DNA of 64,000 nucleotides from Candidatus Villigracilis saccharophilus (GTDB taxonomy: Bacteria; Chloroflexota; Anaerolineae; Anaerolineales; Villigracilaceae), in contig JADJNA010000055.1 of assembly GCA_016709305.1 (NCBI GenBank), positions 189,818 to 253,817 of the forward strand, read 5' to 3'. This document shows, piece by piece, positions 46,518 to 54,522 of this stretch; the stretch's first letter is position 1; every line of letters begins with the position of its first letter. Made by a program: the position numbers and the translations under genes. Under the pieces are notes generated by a model. It searched no databases and was not told the origin of the DNA. It saw only the letters and a program-made list of their open reading frames with translations.

Positions 46518-47093
46518 ATGAAAAAGATTTTTCTCCCCCTCGTATTTCTCTTTGCTCTTTTGCTCGCCTCCTGCTCAGGGACGGCTGCTCCTGCTCCGAC
46601 AACCGGCGGCGACCTCTATGTCAGCCCAAACCTGCCCGTTGATTACGAAGACGCATTGGCAGTCCGTAATCAACTCGCCCTCGGAACACTCGAACTGATC
46701 CAGTCCGACTCAACCATCAGCTCCGAACAAGCGCAGACTCTCCTTCCGCTCTGGCAGGCGCTTCGCAGCACCCAGCAGGCAGGGGGAACCGCCCAAGCCG
46801 AAGTCAACGCCCTGTTGACTCAGATCGAAGCCGCCATGAAACCCGAGCAATTACAGTCGATTGCCAGCATGAAGTTGACCTTTACGGACATGCAGGAATG
46901 GGCTGCCGCCAACGGCATCAGCATGGGCAGCGGGGGCGGATCGCCAGGGCAGGGCGGCGGTATGTCTGCGGAAGCACGCGCCACCAAACAGGCGGCCGAG
47001 GGTGTCACCTCCAGTAGCGGCGGAACCGGCAGCAAACTTCCGACCGCATTAATGGATGCAGTCATCGCATCGTTACAAACCCAGGTTCCATAA
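46518..47093 (+). CDS. Small lipoprotein of the MacAB-like operon, first copy
   Basis: A 191-residue lipoprotein with signal FALLLASCSG and a helical domain (ALAVRNQLALGTLELIQSD, LLPLWQALRSTQQAGG, EAAMKPEQLQSIASMKLT), followed by a Gly/Ser-rich region. It is paralogous to the next gene. ATG 46518 follows AAAAAAGGATTCAACT. Its placement directly after the exporter suggests an envelope accessory factor. The family function is unknown to me. Confidence 0.7.
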   Translation: MKKIFLPLVFLFALLLASCSGTAAPAPTTGGDLYVSPNLPVDYEDALAVRNQLALGTLELIQSDSTISSEQAQTLLPLWQALRSTQQAGGTAQAEVNALLTQIEAAMKPEQLQSIASMKLTFTDMQEWAAANGISMGSGGGSPGQGGGMSAEARATKQAAEGVTSSSGGTGSKLPTALMDAVIASLQTQVP

Positions 47094-47109
47094 CATAAAA
47101 AGGATCATC

Positions 47110-47703
47110 ATGAAAAAAAGTATTTTTCGCATCGCACTCTTTACCCTTATCGCCTTCAGCCTTGTTTACGCATGCGCGCCGAAAGTAGAAGTTGAAACTG
47201 CCCCCACATCACTGGCGTCAACTGTTCTGAGCATCGAATACAGCGACGCGGCTAACCTTCGCAGCCAGCTGGCCTATGGCACGATCAAACTGGCGGATAC
47301 TCCCAATGCCGTTACACCTGAACAGGCCAAGTCTATGATCCCGCTCTGGCAGGCAGTTATCAGCTTGAGTGGCGACACGACCACTGCCACTGAAGAACTC
47401 ACCGCAGTTCAGGATCAGATCACCGCAGCACTGACCGCAGAACAACTCCAGGCAATTGCTGAAATGAAAATCACCAATGCCGGACTGAATGTATTTTATG
47501 CAGAATACGGTATTGTCCTGCCGACTCCGATCCCCGGTGTGACCAAGGTCCCAGGTTCCGGCGGCGGCAAAACAGCCGAAGAAAAGGCAGCTGCAGAGGC
47601 TACTAAAACAGCAGCAGGCGAAACGACAGGCACGGGCCAGTCCGCCAAGACCCTGCTCTTTGAAAAGACGATCGAATATCTGACAGGTGTGTCAGGACAA
47701 TAA
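47110..47703 (+). CDS. Small lipoprotein of the MacAB-like operon, second copy
   Basis: A 197-residue lipoprotein with signal SLVYACAP that shares the arrangement of the preceding gene: ANLRSQLAYGTIKLADT, SMIPLWQAVISLSGD, ALTAEQLQAIAEMKIT. A Gly/Lys/Ala-rich segment comes before the C-terminal helix. The two are a tandem duplication within the exporter operon. ATG 47110 follows AAAAAGGATCATC, the same leader as the permease gene. A strong terminator follows. Confidence 0.7.
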   Translation: MKKSIFRIALFTLIAFSLVYACAPKVEVETAPTSLASTVLSIEYSDAANLRSQLAYGTIKLADTPNAVTPEQAKSMIPLWQAVISLSGDTTTATEELTAVQDQITAALTAEQLQAIAEMKITNAGLNVFYAEYGIVLPTPIPGVTKVPGSGGGKTAEEKAAAEATKTAAGETTGTGQSAKTLLFEKTIEYLTGVSGQ

Positions 47704-47723
47704 CTATAGTCAAAAGCAGAACA

Positions 47724-47773
47724 CAGAAACAAAAACGGACTCCAGTAAACATTGGAGTCCGTTTTTGTTTCTG
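47724..47773. terminator. Bidirectional rho-independent terminator
   Basis: Perfect 21-bp arms (47724-47744 and 47753-47773) around an 8-nt loop include A5/T5 runs on both sides. It serves the lipoprotein genes on the plus strand and the cytochrome b561 cluster on the minus strand, which converge here. Confidence 0.85.
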
Positions 47774-47784
47774 ACTACTTTTAA

Positions 47785-48318
47785 TTATTTTCCATACCAC
47801 ATGCGCGCCAAAAGATTATCTTTGAGCAGGAATTGATGATATAACGCAGCGCCGACGTGCAAGACAACCAATAACAAAAGCGCTGGCGCAATAAACCCAT
47901 GCAGCATGCGCGATGTAAAGGCAAAGAAATCTGCTGGCAGGGATGCCCCCGATCCGCCAAAGACGATGGAAGTTAATCCCGATTGCAATGAAAGCGCCAT
48001 GCCGCTCATCACCATCAGAAACACGAATGCATATAACGCATAGTGAACTATTTTGCCGATCTGGTCGAAAAAGACATTGCCCGTTGTTGCCGATGCAGGT
48101 TTAGGTAAACGCAGACGCGCAACGAATCGGGCAATCATAACGAAGAGCGTGACAAAGCCCAATATCATATGGATGCCGATCGGTGCGATCTTCGCTGCAT
48201 CATTGGGAAGTCCGCTCATATATTTGCCAAGGATAAAAGCGGCGAATAACAGAACTACGACCAGCCAGTGAAAACTGACCTGTAACGGGTGGTAACGAGC
48301 GGATGGTGTTTTTGACAT
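47785..48318 (-). CDS. Cytochrome b561-type membrane protein
   Basis: A 177-residue four-helix protein with FHWLVVVLLFAAFILGKYMSG, the paired histidine segments GIHMILGFVTLFVMIAR and KIVHYALYAFVFLMVMSG, and MLHGFIAPALLLLVVLHV. This matches the bacterial cytochrome b561 family (diheme, YodB/YceJ type). It would pass electrons between quinone and a periplasmic partner, perhaps the small cytochrome c two genes upstream. It is the last gene of the minus-strand redox cluster. Confidence 0.85.
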   Translation of the reverse strand: MSKTPSARYHPLQVSFHWLVVVLLFAAFILGKYMSGLPNDAAKIAPIGIHMILGFVTLFVMIARFVARLRLPKPASATTGNVFFDQIGKIVHYALYAFVFLMVMSGMALSLQSGLTSIVFGGSGASLPADFFAFTSRMLHGFIAPALLLLVVLHVGAALYHQFLLKDNLLARMWYGK

Positions 48319-48332
48319 GATAACCTCTTCAA

Positions 48333-48557
48333 CTAGGATTGAGTATTATTTTTTGTTGCCTCATGCAGAATATCGAGAAACTCAGCGAGCGGGACGCGAT
48401 GGATGCGCGCTGCCCATTCCACGGTTACTGCTTTTGCCGCGAGCATTCGCAGGGAATATCGCCCTACGCGTTTGATGCCAAAAACTTCCATCACATCGGC
48501 GATGTCACCATATTCTTCAAGGATGGCAGACACGCGTGTGTTTTTTGTTATTTCCAT
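48333..48557 (-). CDS. DUF1858-like small protein
   Basis: 74 residues with the pattern RVSAILEEYGDIADVMEVFGIKRVGRYSLRMLAAKAVTV-type (helix, helix, conserved small turn) of DUF1858, a domain often next to hybrid-cluster or denitrification-related proteins. The usual cysteine of that domain is replaced by valine here. The function is not known. It lies between the cytochrome b561 and cytochrome c genes. Confidence 0.6.
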   Translation of the reverse strand: MEITKNTRVSAILEEYGDIADVMEVFGIKRVGRYSLRMLAAKAVTVEWAARIHRVPLAEFLDILHEATKNNTQS

Positions 48558-48567
48558 ATGGAAGCCT

Positions 48568-48969
48568 CTACTTCAAGGCGCGAATAAATGACACAACCTG
48601 CCAGATCTGTTCATCTGTCAAAATGCCCTTCCACGCAACCATCGCGGTGCCATCCTTGCCTGTGGAAATGCGCCAGAACAAATAATCATCAGCAACGATC
48701 GCGCTTAACTCAGGTAAATTTTTTGGAGCAGGATCGAGTGAAGTACCTGCAGGTCCGTCTCCATGACCTTGTGAGCCGTGACATACAACGCAATTATTCT
48801 TGAAAACATCTGCTCCAGCGATAGCGGCATCAGCACTCAATGGATTGGTCAGCCCGGCATAATCAGCAGGGACTGAAGCTGGTGAAGTTGTCGATTTTTC
48901 TGGTTCACTGCTGCAGGCTGCAAGAGTCAATGTGACCAGGACGAACAAAATTAGAATACCTTTTTTCAT
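48568..48969 (-). CDS. Mono-haem lipoprotein cytochrome c
   Basis: 133 residues from ATG 48969: lipoprotein signal ILFVLVTLTLAACSS, haem site CVVCHGSQGHGDG and distal methionine region GTAMVAWKG, then the final helix (LTDEQIWQVVSFIRAL). It is a class I membrane-attached cytochrome c. An upstream in-frame extension overlaps the next gene and is unlikely. It probably exchanges electrons with the polytopic protein encoded just upstream. Confidence 0.88.
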   Translation of the reverse strand: MKKGILILFVLVTLTLAACSSEPEKSTTSPASVPADYAGLTNPLSADAAIAGADVFKNNCVVCHGSQGHGDGPAGTSLDPAPKNLPELSAIVADDYLFWRISTGKDGTAMVAWKGILTDEQIWQVVSFIRALK

Positions 48970-48982
48970 CGCATATTTCCGA

Positions 48983-50161
48983 TCACGCCAGCTCATGCTT
49001 TTGCAAACCAGTCCGCGCGATCTCGACAAGTTCCTTCAATGGGTGGATCAAGGCGATGGCATATAGAGCAAATCCAATCCCATACAGCGCGCCTCTGGCC
49101 GGGACGATGAAGATGCTTGCCCACACAAACAGACTCCCCGCTGTTGCCGCTGCAAGGCTTCCCCAACAACCGCCGAGTTGTGGAGTCTCCTCCTTGAGGA
49201 AGAAACGCCGTGCAATGTATGGGATGAGGGCGATGCCAAATTGCAGCACCCAGCCATAAATTAAAGCTTGAGGCGCTGTGGATTCGATAGGCCCGGCTTC
49301 AAAAATTCCAAACATAATGAACGGCGCCATTCCGATCGGGGCGATAATCCAGAGATATGAAGAAACCAGATGCCATGCGCCTGCGCTGTTCAATTTTCCG
49401 CTTTCCTTGAAGGCGCTGATCATCATGACCACCATCCAGATCGTTGAACTCAAATGCAGGACCAGACCTGAAACGGTGGGAGGCAAACTTCCGCCGAGCC
49501 AGGGTCCCAACACAAGACCGAACGCGCCGAGCGTCATGCCCCAGTAGATGAGTGAAATATTTTTCGTGGTGCTGAGCGGACGACCCGTGATCATCGGTAC
49601 GAAGTCTACAAGTAAACCTGCGAAGACGAGCGACATGAACCCCCACGAGTTGGCATGGATGTGTGCTTCAAGCGGCACTTTGATATACAGCGCATCGCTC
49701 CAGTTGAGAAATAACCCTGTGCCGATGATGATGCCGACCAATAAATAGAACATGCCTGTAATATAAAACTTGAGACTTTCAGGCGCATCGCCGCCACGCA
49801 CATTCCATAATTGAATGAGGAGCAGTGTCGCGGAGATGAAAATAAGCGTGCCGCCTGCAAAGATCATCGGGTGATTCATGCCGCCAAAACCAGCCACGAG
49901 CGCAATAAAGCCAACATTGAGAGTCAGCCAAATATCCCAGCGCATTGAGGGGCGCGGCTTTTTTGAAAGTGACGCAACCAACAAGGGTAGTAGCCCGAAG
50001 ATCACTTGCGAGAGAATTCCAAGCGTGATGAAATGCACGCGCACCCAGCGTAATGCGGGAAATGCGCCGACAAGGTTGATACTTACCAATGAAGCATCTG
50101 CAGCGGAAAGCAATGCCACGAATGTGAATAGCAGTGTTGTCAGTAAATATGGGATGGGCAT
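48983..50161 (-). CDS. Polytopic membrane protein related to haem-copper oxidase subunit I / NnrS
   Basis: 392 residues from ATG 50161 (AAGGGGAACAATAAA upstream) with about 12 membrane helices. Conserved histidines occur in VHFITLGILSQVIFGLLP and EAHIHANSWGFMSLVFAG, in positions like those of haem ligands in the cytochrome-oxidase subunit I superfamily and NnrS. The proton-pumping and copper-site residues of true oxidases are not evident. Together with a cytochrome c, cupin and Crp regulator it may form a nitrogen-oxide or redox stress system, which is an inference. Confidence 0.6.
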   Translation of the reverse strand: MPIPYLLTTLLFTFVALLSAADASLVSINLVGAFPALRWVRVHFITLGILSQVIFGLLPLLVASLSKKPRPSMRWDIWLTLNVGFIALVAGFGGMNHPMIFAGGTLIFISATLLLIQLWNVRGGDAPESLKFYITGMFYLLVGIIIGTGLFLNWSDALYIKVPLEAHIHANSWGFMSLVFAGLLVDFVPMITGRPLSTTKNISLIYWGMTLGAFGLVLGPWLGGSLPPTVSGLVLHLSSTIWMVVMMISAFKESGKLNSAGAWHLVSSYLWIIAPIGMAPFIMFGIFEAGPIESTAPQALIYGWVLQFGIALIPYIARRFFLKEETPQLGGCWGSLAAATAGSLFVWASIFIVPARGALYGIGFALYAIALIHPLKELVEIARTGLQKHELA

Positions 50162-50162
50162 T

Positions 50163-50486
50163 TTATTGTTCCCCTTTTGATCCAAGGAATACGACCCGCG
50201 TTTTTGCATTCATGCCGCGCTTCATACCGCTGGGTACAACAACGGTCACGCCGGGTTTGATCTCGAAGGCTTCGTCACCAACGGTCATCAAGCCTGTACC
50301 TTCGAGAAAGTGATACATCGCCGCCTCGCCCGGATGCGCAGGAATTTGTCCGCCTGCCTCCAACCCAACGACCAGAGCCTTGAAGTTCGGCGTGTCGATC
50401 AGGAATTGCGGTTTTGGACCATCTGCGGCAAAGACGGCCTTTGCTTTTGTATCAGCGAAATAGATTTGTGAAGTTGTGTCAGACAT
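50163..50486 (-). CDS. Cupin-domain protein
   Basis: A 107-residue single-domain cupin: LEAGGQIPAHPGEAAMYHFLEGTGLMTVG holds motif 1 (H and E ligands, shortened set) and IKPGVTVVVPSGMKRGMNA covers motif 2, where the usual last histidine is replaced. It may bind a metal or small molecule. It starts one base from the polytopic-protein gene and follows the Crp regulator. Confidence 0.75.
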   Translation of the reverse strand: MSDTTSQIYFADTKAKAVFAADGPKPQFLIDTPNFKALVVGLEAGGQIPAHPGEAAMYHFLEGTGLMTVGDEAFEIKPGVTVVVPSGMKRGMNAKTRVVFLGSKGEQ

Positions 50487-50537
50487 AATGTCTCCTTTTG
50501 GATATGTCTGACTTTATCTCTTTCCCCCGCTTCCCGC

Positions 50538-50558
50538 CCCGACTTTTGTCGGGTTTTT
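50538..50558 (+). terminator. Small hairpin with T-run
   Basis: A CCCGAC/GTCGGG stem is followed by TTTTT on the plus strand. It lies in the 83-base gap between two minus-strand genes, so its role is unclear and it may be a chance structure. Confidence 0.3.
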
Positions 50559-50569
50559 GCCCCCAGTTC

Positions 50570-51253
50570 TTATTTGCCCTGAATCATTGCCCGTTCCGCG
50601 AGACCCGCGTGATCCAGAATGCGGATGGAGTGTTTATCCATTTCGATCAATCCTGCCTTTGTCAATTCTCGGATGACGCGGCTTAAAACATCTGGTACGG
50701 TCCCGAGATGTGACGCCATTTCTGTTAGATTTGTCGAACGCTGACGCTCGATCACATCCCCTTCGGCTTGATCAAGCAAAAGTTTTGCATATCTCGCTTC
50801 GACAGTTTTCAGGGACAGGTCCGCTGCAAGCGTCACAAGACCAATGATCTTATCTGCCATGTTCTCGATAATCTGCAGTGCTGTTTGCGGATGCGCCAGA
50901 ATTAGCTCCTCCAATGCCTGACGGGGGAGCAGCCATATCCCTGATTCTTCCAAAGCAACTGCGGTGGCGGGATTGGCACGGTTTGCGAGAACCCCCACTT
51001 CGTTAAACATTTCACCTGCGCTGATAAATCTCAATACCTGTTCGCGTCCATCAGCGGAGGATTTCAAGACTTTCAACGATCCGTATTGCAGATAATACAA
51101 GTTGCTTTCGGTATCCCCTTCCCAGAACACGACAGCATCGGGAGCATAGATCTTCCATGTGGAGTTTTGTGCAAGCCTGGAAAGAGTCTCCTTATCCAAT
51201 CCGCGCAGGAATTCAAAAGTTTGCAGTCGTTTGAGAAGAATGTCAGTTTGCAT
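50570..51253 (-). CDS. Crp/Fnr-family transcriptional regulator
   Basis: A complete 227-residue regulator: a cyclic-nucleotide-type beta-barrel (VVFWEGDTESNLYYLQYGSL, then SAGEMFNEVGVLANRANPATA), a dimerisation helix, and a winged helix-turn-helix with NLTEMASHLGTVPDVLSRVIREL. No N-terminal Fnr cysteine cluster is present, so oxygen sensing through a 4Fe-4S cluster is unlikely; cyclic nucleotide, nitric oxide or haem-based sensing remain open. It is first in the redox cluster it probably controls. Confidence 0.88.
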   Translation of the reverse strand: MQTDILLKRLQTFEFLRGLDKETLSRLAQNSTWKIYAPDAVVFWEGDTESNLYYLQYGSLKVLKSSADGREQVLRFISAGEMFNEVGVLANRANPATAVALEESGIWLLPRQALEELILAHPQTALQIIENMADKIIGLVTLAADLSLKTVEARYAKLLLDQAEGDVIERQRSTNLTEMASHLGTVPDVLSRVIRELTKAGLIEMDKHSIRILDHAGLAERAMIQGK

Positions 51254-51354
51254 GATTCGAGTTTAGCATAAAAGGATCTTCATAATGTCCAATCGTATAT
51301 AGTTAGGTCGAAGTATCCATAATATTAACCAGACCGTCCCGAATTTCTGTATTC

Positions 51355-51396
51355 AAAATAAAAAACGCTCTCAGATTTTCCCAAGAGCGTCTTTTG
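51355..51396 (-). terminator. Rho-independent terminator
   Basis: On the minus strand ACGCTCT/AGAGCGT forms a stem followed by a T-rich tract (TTTTTTATTTT). It ends the XRE-cupin gene at 51411-52025. Confidence 0.7.
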
Positions 51397-51410
51397 GTTG
51401 ATTTGTTGGT

Positions 51411-52025
51411 TTATCCCCCAATATGATTCACCGAAGGATGACTTGAAAAATGACGCTGCACAGGTTCGCGTGAGGCATTGGGGGTTTGAAGGACCAGAAT
51501 AAATTTTGCCTCATTCTCAAATGGATTGCGCCACAAGTGGGGGAGGGTTGCCTCAAAGATTAGGATGTCTCCCGTTTCCATAAGATATACATTGCCATCA
51601 ATCACATATTCAATTTTTCCCAGCAGGCAATAAACAAATTCATGTCCCGAATGAACAACCTGTCTTTCTCCGCCGCTTCCTGCCTTGGGTTCCAATGTCA
51701 TCAAAAATGGCTCCAACTCCTGGAAAGGCAAGGTTTTGCCCATACCTTCGATGATTACCCCTTCACTTTCGATTTTTGGTCTTGAGCCGGATTTAATGTG
51801 TAGCACAGAAGATGGCGTTTCCTCCTCGAAAAAGTAACTCATGCGGATGTTAAGCGCCGCCGCCAGGCTTTGCAATGTAGACACGCTGGGAGATGTCTCA
51901 TCGCGCTCGATCAGGCTGATCGAATTTGGTGACAGTCCCGCCAACTTCGCAAGATCACGCTGTGAAATATTTCGCTCACTTCGTAGTTGGCGTAGTTTCT
52001 CACCAAGAGAAAATGTTGCTTCCAT
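51411..52025 (-). CDS. XRE-cupin transcriptional regulator
   Basis: 204 residues: an N-terminal XRE helix-turn-helix (LRQLRSERNISQRDLAKLAG, then NSISLIERDETSPSVSTLQSLA) and a C-terminal cupin (VVHSGHEFVYCLLGKIEYVI, then LMETGDILIFEATLPHLWRNP) that likely binds an effector. Members often repress genes of amino-acid, polyamine or sulfur metabolism. It is divergent from the NifX-like gene. The second XRE-cupin at 52752 is a paralogue, so mutual or shared control is plausible. Confidence 0.85.
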   Translation of the reverse strand: MEATFSLGEKLRQLRSERNISQRDLAKLAGLSPNSISLIERDETSPSVSTLQSLAAALNIRMSYFFEEETPSSVLHIKSGSRPKIESEGVIIEGMGKTLPFQELEPFLMTLEPKAGSGGERQVVHSGHEFVYCLLGKIEYVIDGNVYLMETGDILIFEATLPHLWRNPFENEAKFILVLQTPNASREPVQRHFSSHPSVNHIGG

Positions 52026-52365
52026 AAATTATTCCTTCCGGACTTGTTTTCGGGTTTTATTGGACCAATGCCTCTATCATACCAGACTGGAGTAAAACAC
52101 ACAATTTTTTGTGATACGTAAAATTTAAGTCTTATCAATGGGGAAGTTGTTTCCGTTTAATGGGCAGTTTTCACATGAAAAGAGAGTTTATTCGGCAGAT
52201 AGTGCTTTATTTCACAAATATAATGTTCATTTGTCCATAATAATGTTATTATTATGCTTAATATATGACATTTGTTACTAAAATAATTGACAAGTATGTG
52301 TGACAATAAATTGTGATATTTGTAGCAGGGAATTATCCGCTAAAAGCATTTCGCAGGAGAGATTT
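52026..52365. promoter_or_regulatory. AT-rich divergent promoter region
   Basis: 340 AT-rich bases lie between the divergent XRE-cupin and NifX-like genes. It contains CACAATTTTTTGTG at about 52099-52112 and a palindromic TTGTTACT-N7-TTGACAA stretch at about 52265. These could be operators for the XRE-cupin or Crp/Fnr regulators. No gene is seen. Confidence 0.4.
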
Positions 52366-52755
52366 ATGAAGATCGCCATCATTACAGACGATGAAAAAAC
52401 CATCAGCCAGCATTTTGGACGTGCAAATTATTACGCAGTCTTGACTGTTGAAAACGGACAGATTGTTCAGCGTGAAATGCGCGAGAAACTCAGTCACAAA
52501 CATTTCGCCAATGAATCGCATGAGCACGCTAGCGAGGCGGATCAGCGGCACGGATTTGATCCCGCCTCCCAATCTCGTCATGGAGAAATGTCTCAAGCCA
52601 TCACTGATTGCGAAGCCCTGATTTGTGGCGGCATGGGCGCTGGGGCGTACGAAAGTATAAAAGACCTCGGTATTCGTCCCATCATCACGGATGTCGAAGA
52701 GATTGACACCGCCGCGCTGGATTACGCCAGCGGCATTCTTGCGAATCATACATGA
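52366..52755 (+). CDS. NifX/NifB-type dinitrogenase cofactor-domain protein
   Basis: 129 residues of the dinitrogenase iron-molybdenum cofactor (NifX/NafY) fold: MKIAIITDDEKTISQHFGRA at the start, a His-rich middle (HKHFANESHEHASEAD) and CEALICGGMGAGAYESIKDLG. In non-nitrogen-fixing bacteria such proteins carry iron-sulfur or molybdenum-type clusters; a molybdoenzyme operon lies downstream. ATG 52366 follows CAGGAGAG. It overlaps the next regulator gene by ATGA. Confidence 0.85.
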   Translation: MKIAIITDDEKTISQHFGRANYYAVLTVENGQIVQREMREKLSHKHFANESHEHASEADQRHGFDPASQSRHGEMSQAITDCEALICGGMGAGAYESIKDLGIRPIITDVEEIDTAALDYASGILANHT

Positions 52756-53384
52756 ATGAGAAAAATAAACGCCGCATCTCGAAAAAACAGGATGCGAGTT
52801 TAGCTTCGGAGCGAGTGGGGCAGCAATTGCATACCATGCGAAAAGCCCGAAGACTCTCCATTCGCGCATTGGCTGAGCTCAGCGGTTTGAGTGTGAACAC
52901 CTTAAGCTTGATCGAAAACGGAAAGACATCACCCAGCGTCAGCACTTTACATCAACTCGCCCAAAGTTTGGATGTGCCCATCACTACATTTTTCGAGTTG
53001 GAACATCCTAAAAAAAAGATTGTGTATCAAAGAGCAGGGGAAAGACAGCAACTTGTTTTTTCTCAGGGTCAGATGGAAAACCTGAGTGCAGGGATGCCGA
53101 AAATGGGAAGCGAGCCGTTCATTACGCGGCTTGAGCCAAAGGCCAATAGCGGCTTGACGGCTATAGTGTACGCAGGGCGAGAATTTATTTATTGCCTCGA
53201 AGGCGAAATAACCTATACCATCGAAGATGAGGTGTATTTGCTTGCGCCAGGCGACAGCTTGATCTTTGATGCGTATACGCCCCATTCATGGCGTAATACG
53301 GCTTGCGGAAATTCGAGTGCCTTGCTTGTTTTGTGCCCGGTGGATTCCGCGGGTGATCTACCAGAACGCTATTTCATGCCATAA
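52752..53384 (+). CDS. XRE-cupin transcriptional regulator, second copy
   Basis: 210 residues with an XRE domain (MRKARRLSIRALAELSG, NTLSLIENGKTSPSVSTLHQLA) and a C-terminal cupin (GREFIYCLEGEITYTIEDEVY, shortened; LIFDAYTPHSWRNT). It is similar to the divergent regulator at 51411-52025 and co-translated with the NifX-like gene. It probably regulates the cytochrome and sulfur genes that follow, which is inferred from position only. Confidence 0.85.
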   Translation: MNEKNKRRISKKQDASLASERVGQQLHTMRKARRLSIRALAELSGLSVNTLSLIENGKTSPSVSTLHQLAQSLDVPITTFFELEHPKKKIVYQRAGERQQLVFSQGQMENLSAGMPKMGSEPFITRLEPKANSGLTAIVYAGREFIYCLEGEITYTIEDEVYLLAPGDSLIFDAYTPHSWRNTACGNSSALLVLCPVDSAGDLPERYFMP

Positions 53385-53416
53385 GTCAAAAAGATGAATA
53401 TAACCTGGAGGTGAAA

Positions 53417-53953
53417 ATGTTTACAAAAAACAATCGTTGGATATTTGCCTTGACGGCAACCGTGTTTGTCCTGCTCTTTGTAATGCTAAGCCTGCCAGCT
53501 CAAGTGTCTGCGGCGCAAAAGAGTGAGCTTGTTCCCAATTCCTGTTTTACCTGTCACGAAGATTTGTACTACCTCCAGGATATGGGCAAGTATTACTGTA
53601 TTACTGAACACAAGGATCGTTGTATTAACTGCCACGAAGGAAATGCGGCAGTGATGGTTAAGGAAGAGGCGCATGTGGCGCTGATAGCATACCCACAAAA
53701 AGATAATGGCGCAAAGTGTCAGGAGTGCCATGAGCAGGACTCCGAGGCGAGACTGGCTAAATTTTCTTCTTTGGGAGGATTTGACGAGGTTCTCGAGGCA
53801 GGTGCGTATATACCCTCCCAGGAGATCAGAAGTGGTTTTCCTGAAATGACGGAGATCAATCCGCTTCTGGAAAAGTGGCCTTGGTTGGCAGGTGCTCTGG
53901 TGTTCTTTTCATTGTGGTTAGTGCTTGTGTTTATTTCACCGCAAAAGCCGTAG
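53417..53953 (+). CDS. Tri-haem membrane cytochrome c
   Basis: 178 residues: a signal helix (FALTATVFVLLFVMLSLPAQ), three CxxCH sites (CFTCH, CINCH, CQECH) and a C-terminal membrane helix (WLAGALVFFSLWLVLVFI). Additional histidines (YCITEHKDRC, EEAHVALI) may serve as distal ligands. It faces the outside of the membrane. ATG 53417 lies five bases after GGAGG. A related tri-haem protein follows at 54523-55347, and the pair flanks an ArsR-type regulator. Confidence 0.85.
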   Translation: MFTKNNRWIFALTATVFVLLFVMLSLPAQVSAAQKSELVPNSCFTCHEDLYYLQDMGKYYCITEHKDRCINCHEGNAAVMVKEEAHVALIAYPQKDNGAKCQECHEQDSEARLAKFSSLGGFDEVLEAGAYIPSQEIRSGFPEMTEINPLLEKWPWLAGALVFFSLWLVLVFISPQKP

Positions 53954-54035
53954 TGTAATGAAGTTGTATTTTATGCGCACATACAACCAGTATATTGTTT
54001 GAAAAATACATTTTTATGGTAAAAGAACAATATAT

Positions 54036-54053
54036 TTGTTACATTAATCACAA
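54036..54053 (+). promoter_or_regulatory. Crp/Fnr-like operator
   Basis: TTGTTA-N6-TCACAA is close to the Crp-type consensus TGTGA-N6-TCACA. It lies 93 bases before the ArsR-family gene. The Crp/Fnr regulator encoded at 50570-51253 is a candidate to bind it. One half-site deviates, so confidence is low. Confidence 0.35.
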
Positions 54054-54146
54054 AATAAGTGACACCTTTCACTGCCTGTCTGGAAATTGCACAGCTACAA
54101 TGAACATGCTCGAATATACGCTTGTTTGAATAAGGAAGTTTGTCAT

Positions 54147-54482
54147 ATGCTATTAATGACCCCAACCCAGGAAGTTTCCCAGCTTGAAGCAGATCTTTGC
54201 TACGCCTTTGTGGACTCCACGCGTATCCTTATTTTGTACGCACTCTACGAGCATCCACATAACGTCACAGAGCTTACTCATAAACTTGGCACATCCCAAT
54301 CGAAGATCTCGCGTCATTTGAAGGTCCTGCGGGATCATCAGATGGTTATCACTTCACGTCAAGGCGCGACCATCACGTATGAACTTGCTGACAGCCGCCT
54401 GATTGAAGCGCTCGAAATTTTACGCGGTGTGTTACGCGAAAGCATTACGGTTAAATCCAGGCTGATCAATGGAGTTTCGTAG
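54147..54482 (+). CDS. ArsR-family transcriptional regulator
   Basis: A winged-helix protein of about 111 residues: ADLCYAFVDSTRILILYALYE, then NVTELTHKLGTSQSKISRHLKVLRDHQMV as the recognition region and a beta wing with RQGATITYELAD. No ELCVCDL-type metal site or conserved cysteine pair is visible, so it may sense sulfur or another signal rather than a metal. ATG 54147 is the likely start; an upstream in-frame ATG at 54087 adds a poor N-terminus. It immediately precedes the sulfur gene cluster. Confidence 0.82.
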   Translation: MLLMTPTQEVSQLEADLCYAFVDSTRILILYALYEHPHNVTELTHKLGTSQSKISRHLKVLRDHQMVITSRQGATITYELADSRLIEALEILRGVLRESITVKSRLINGVS

Positions 54483-54522
54483 GTACTGTTCATCAAGTGC
54501 CTATTATTTTGAGGAGAAGAAT

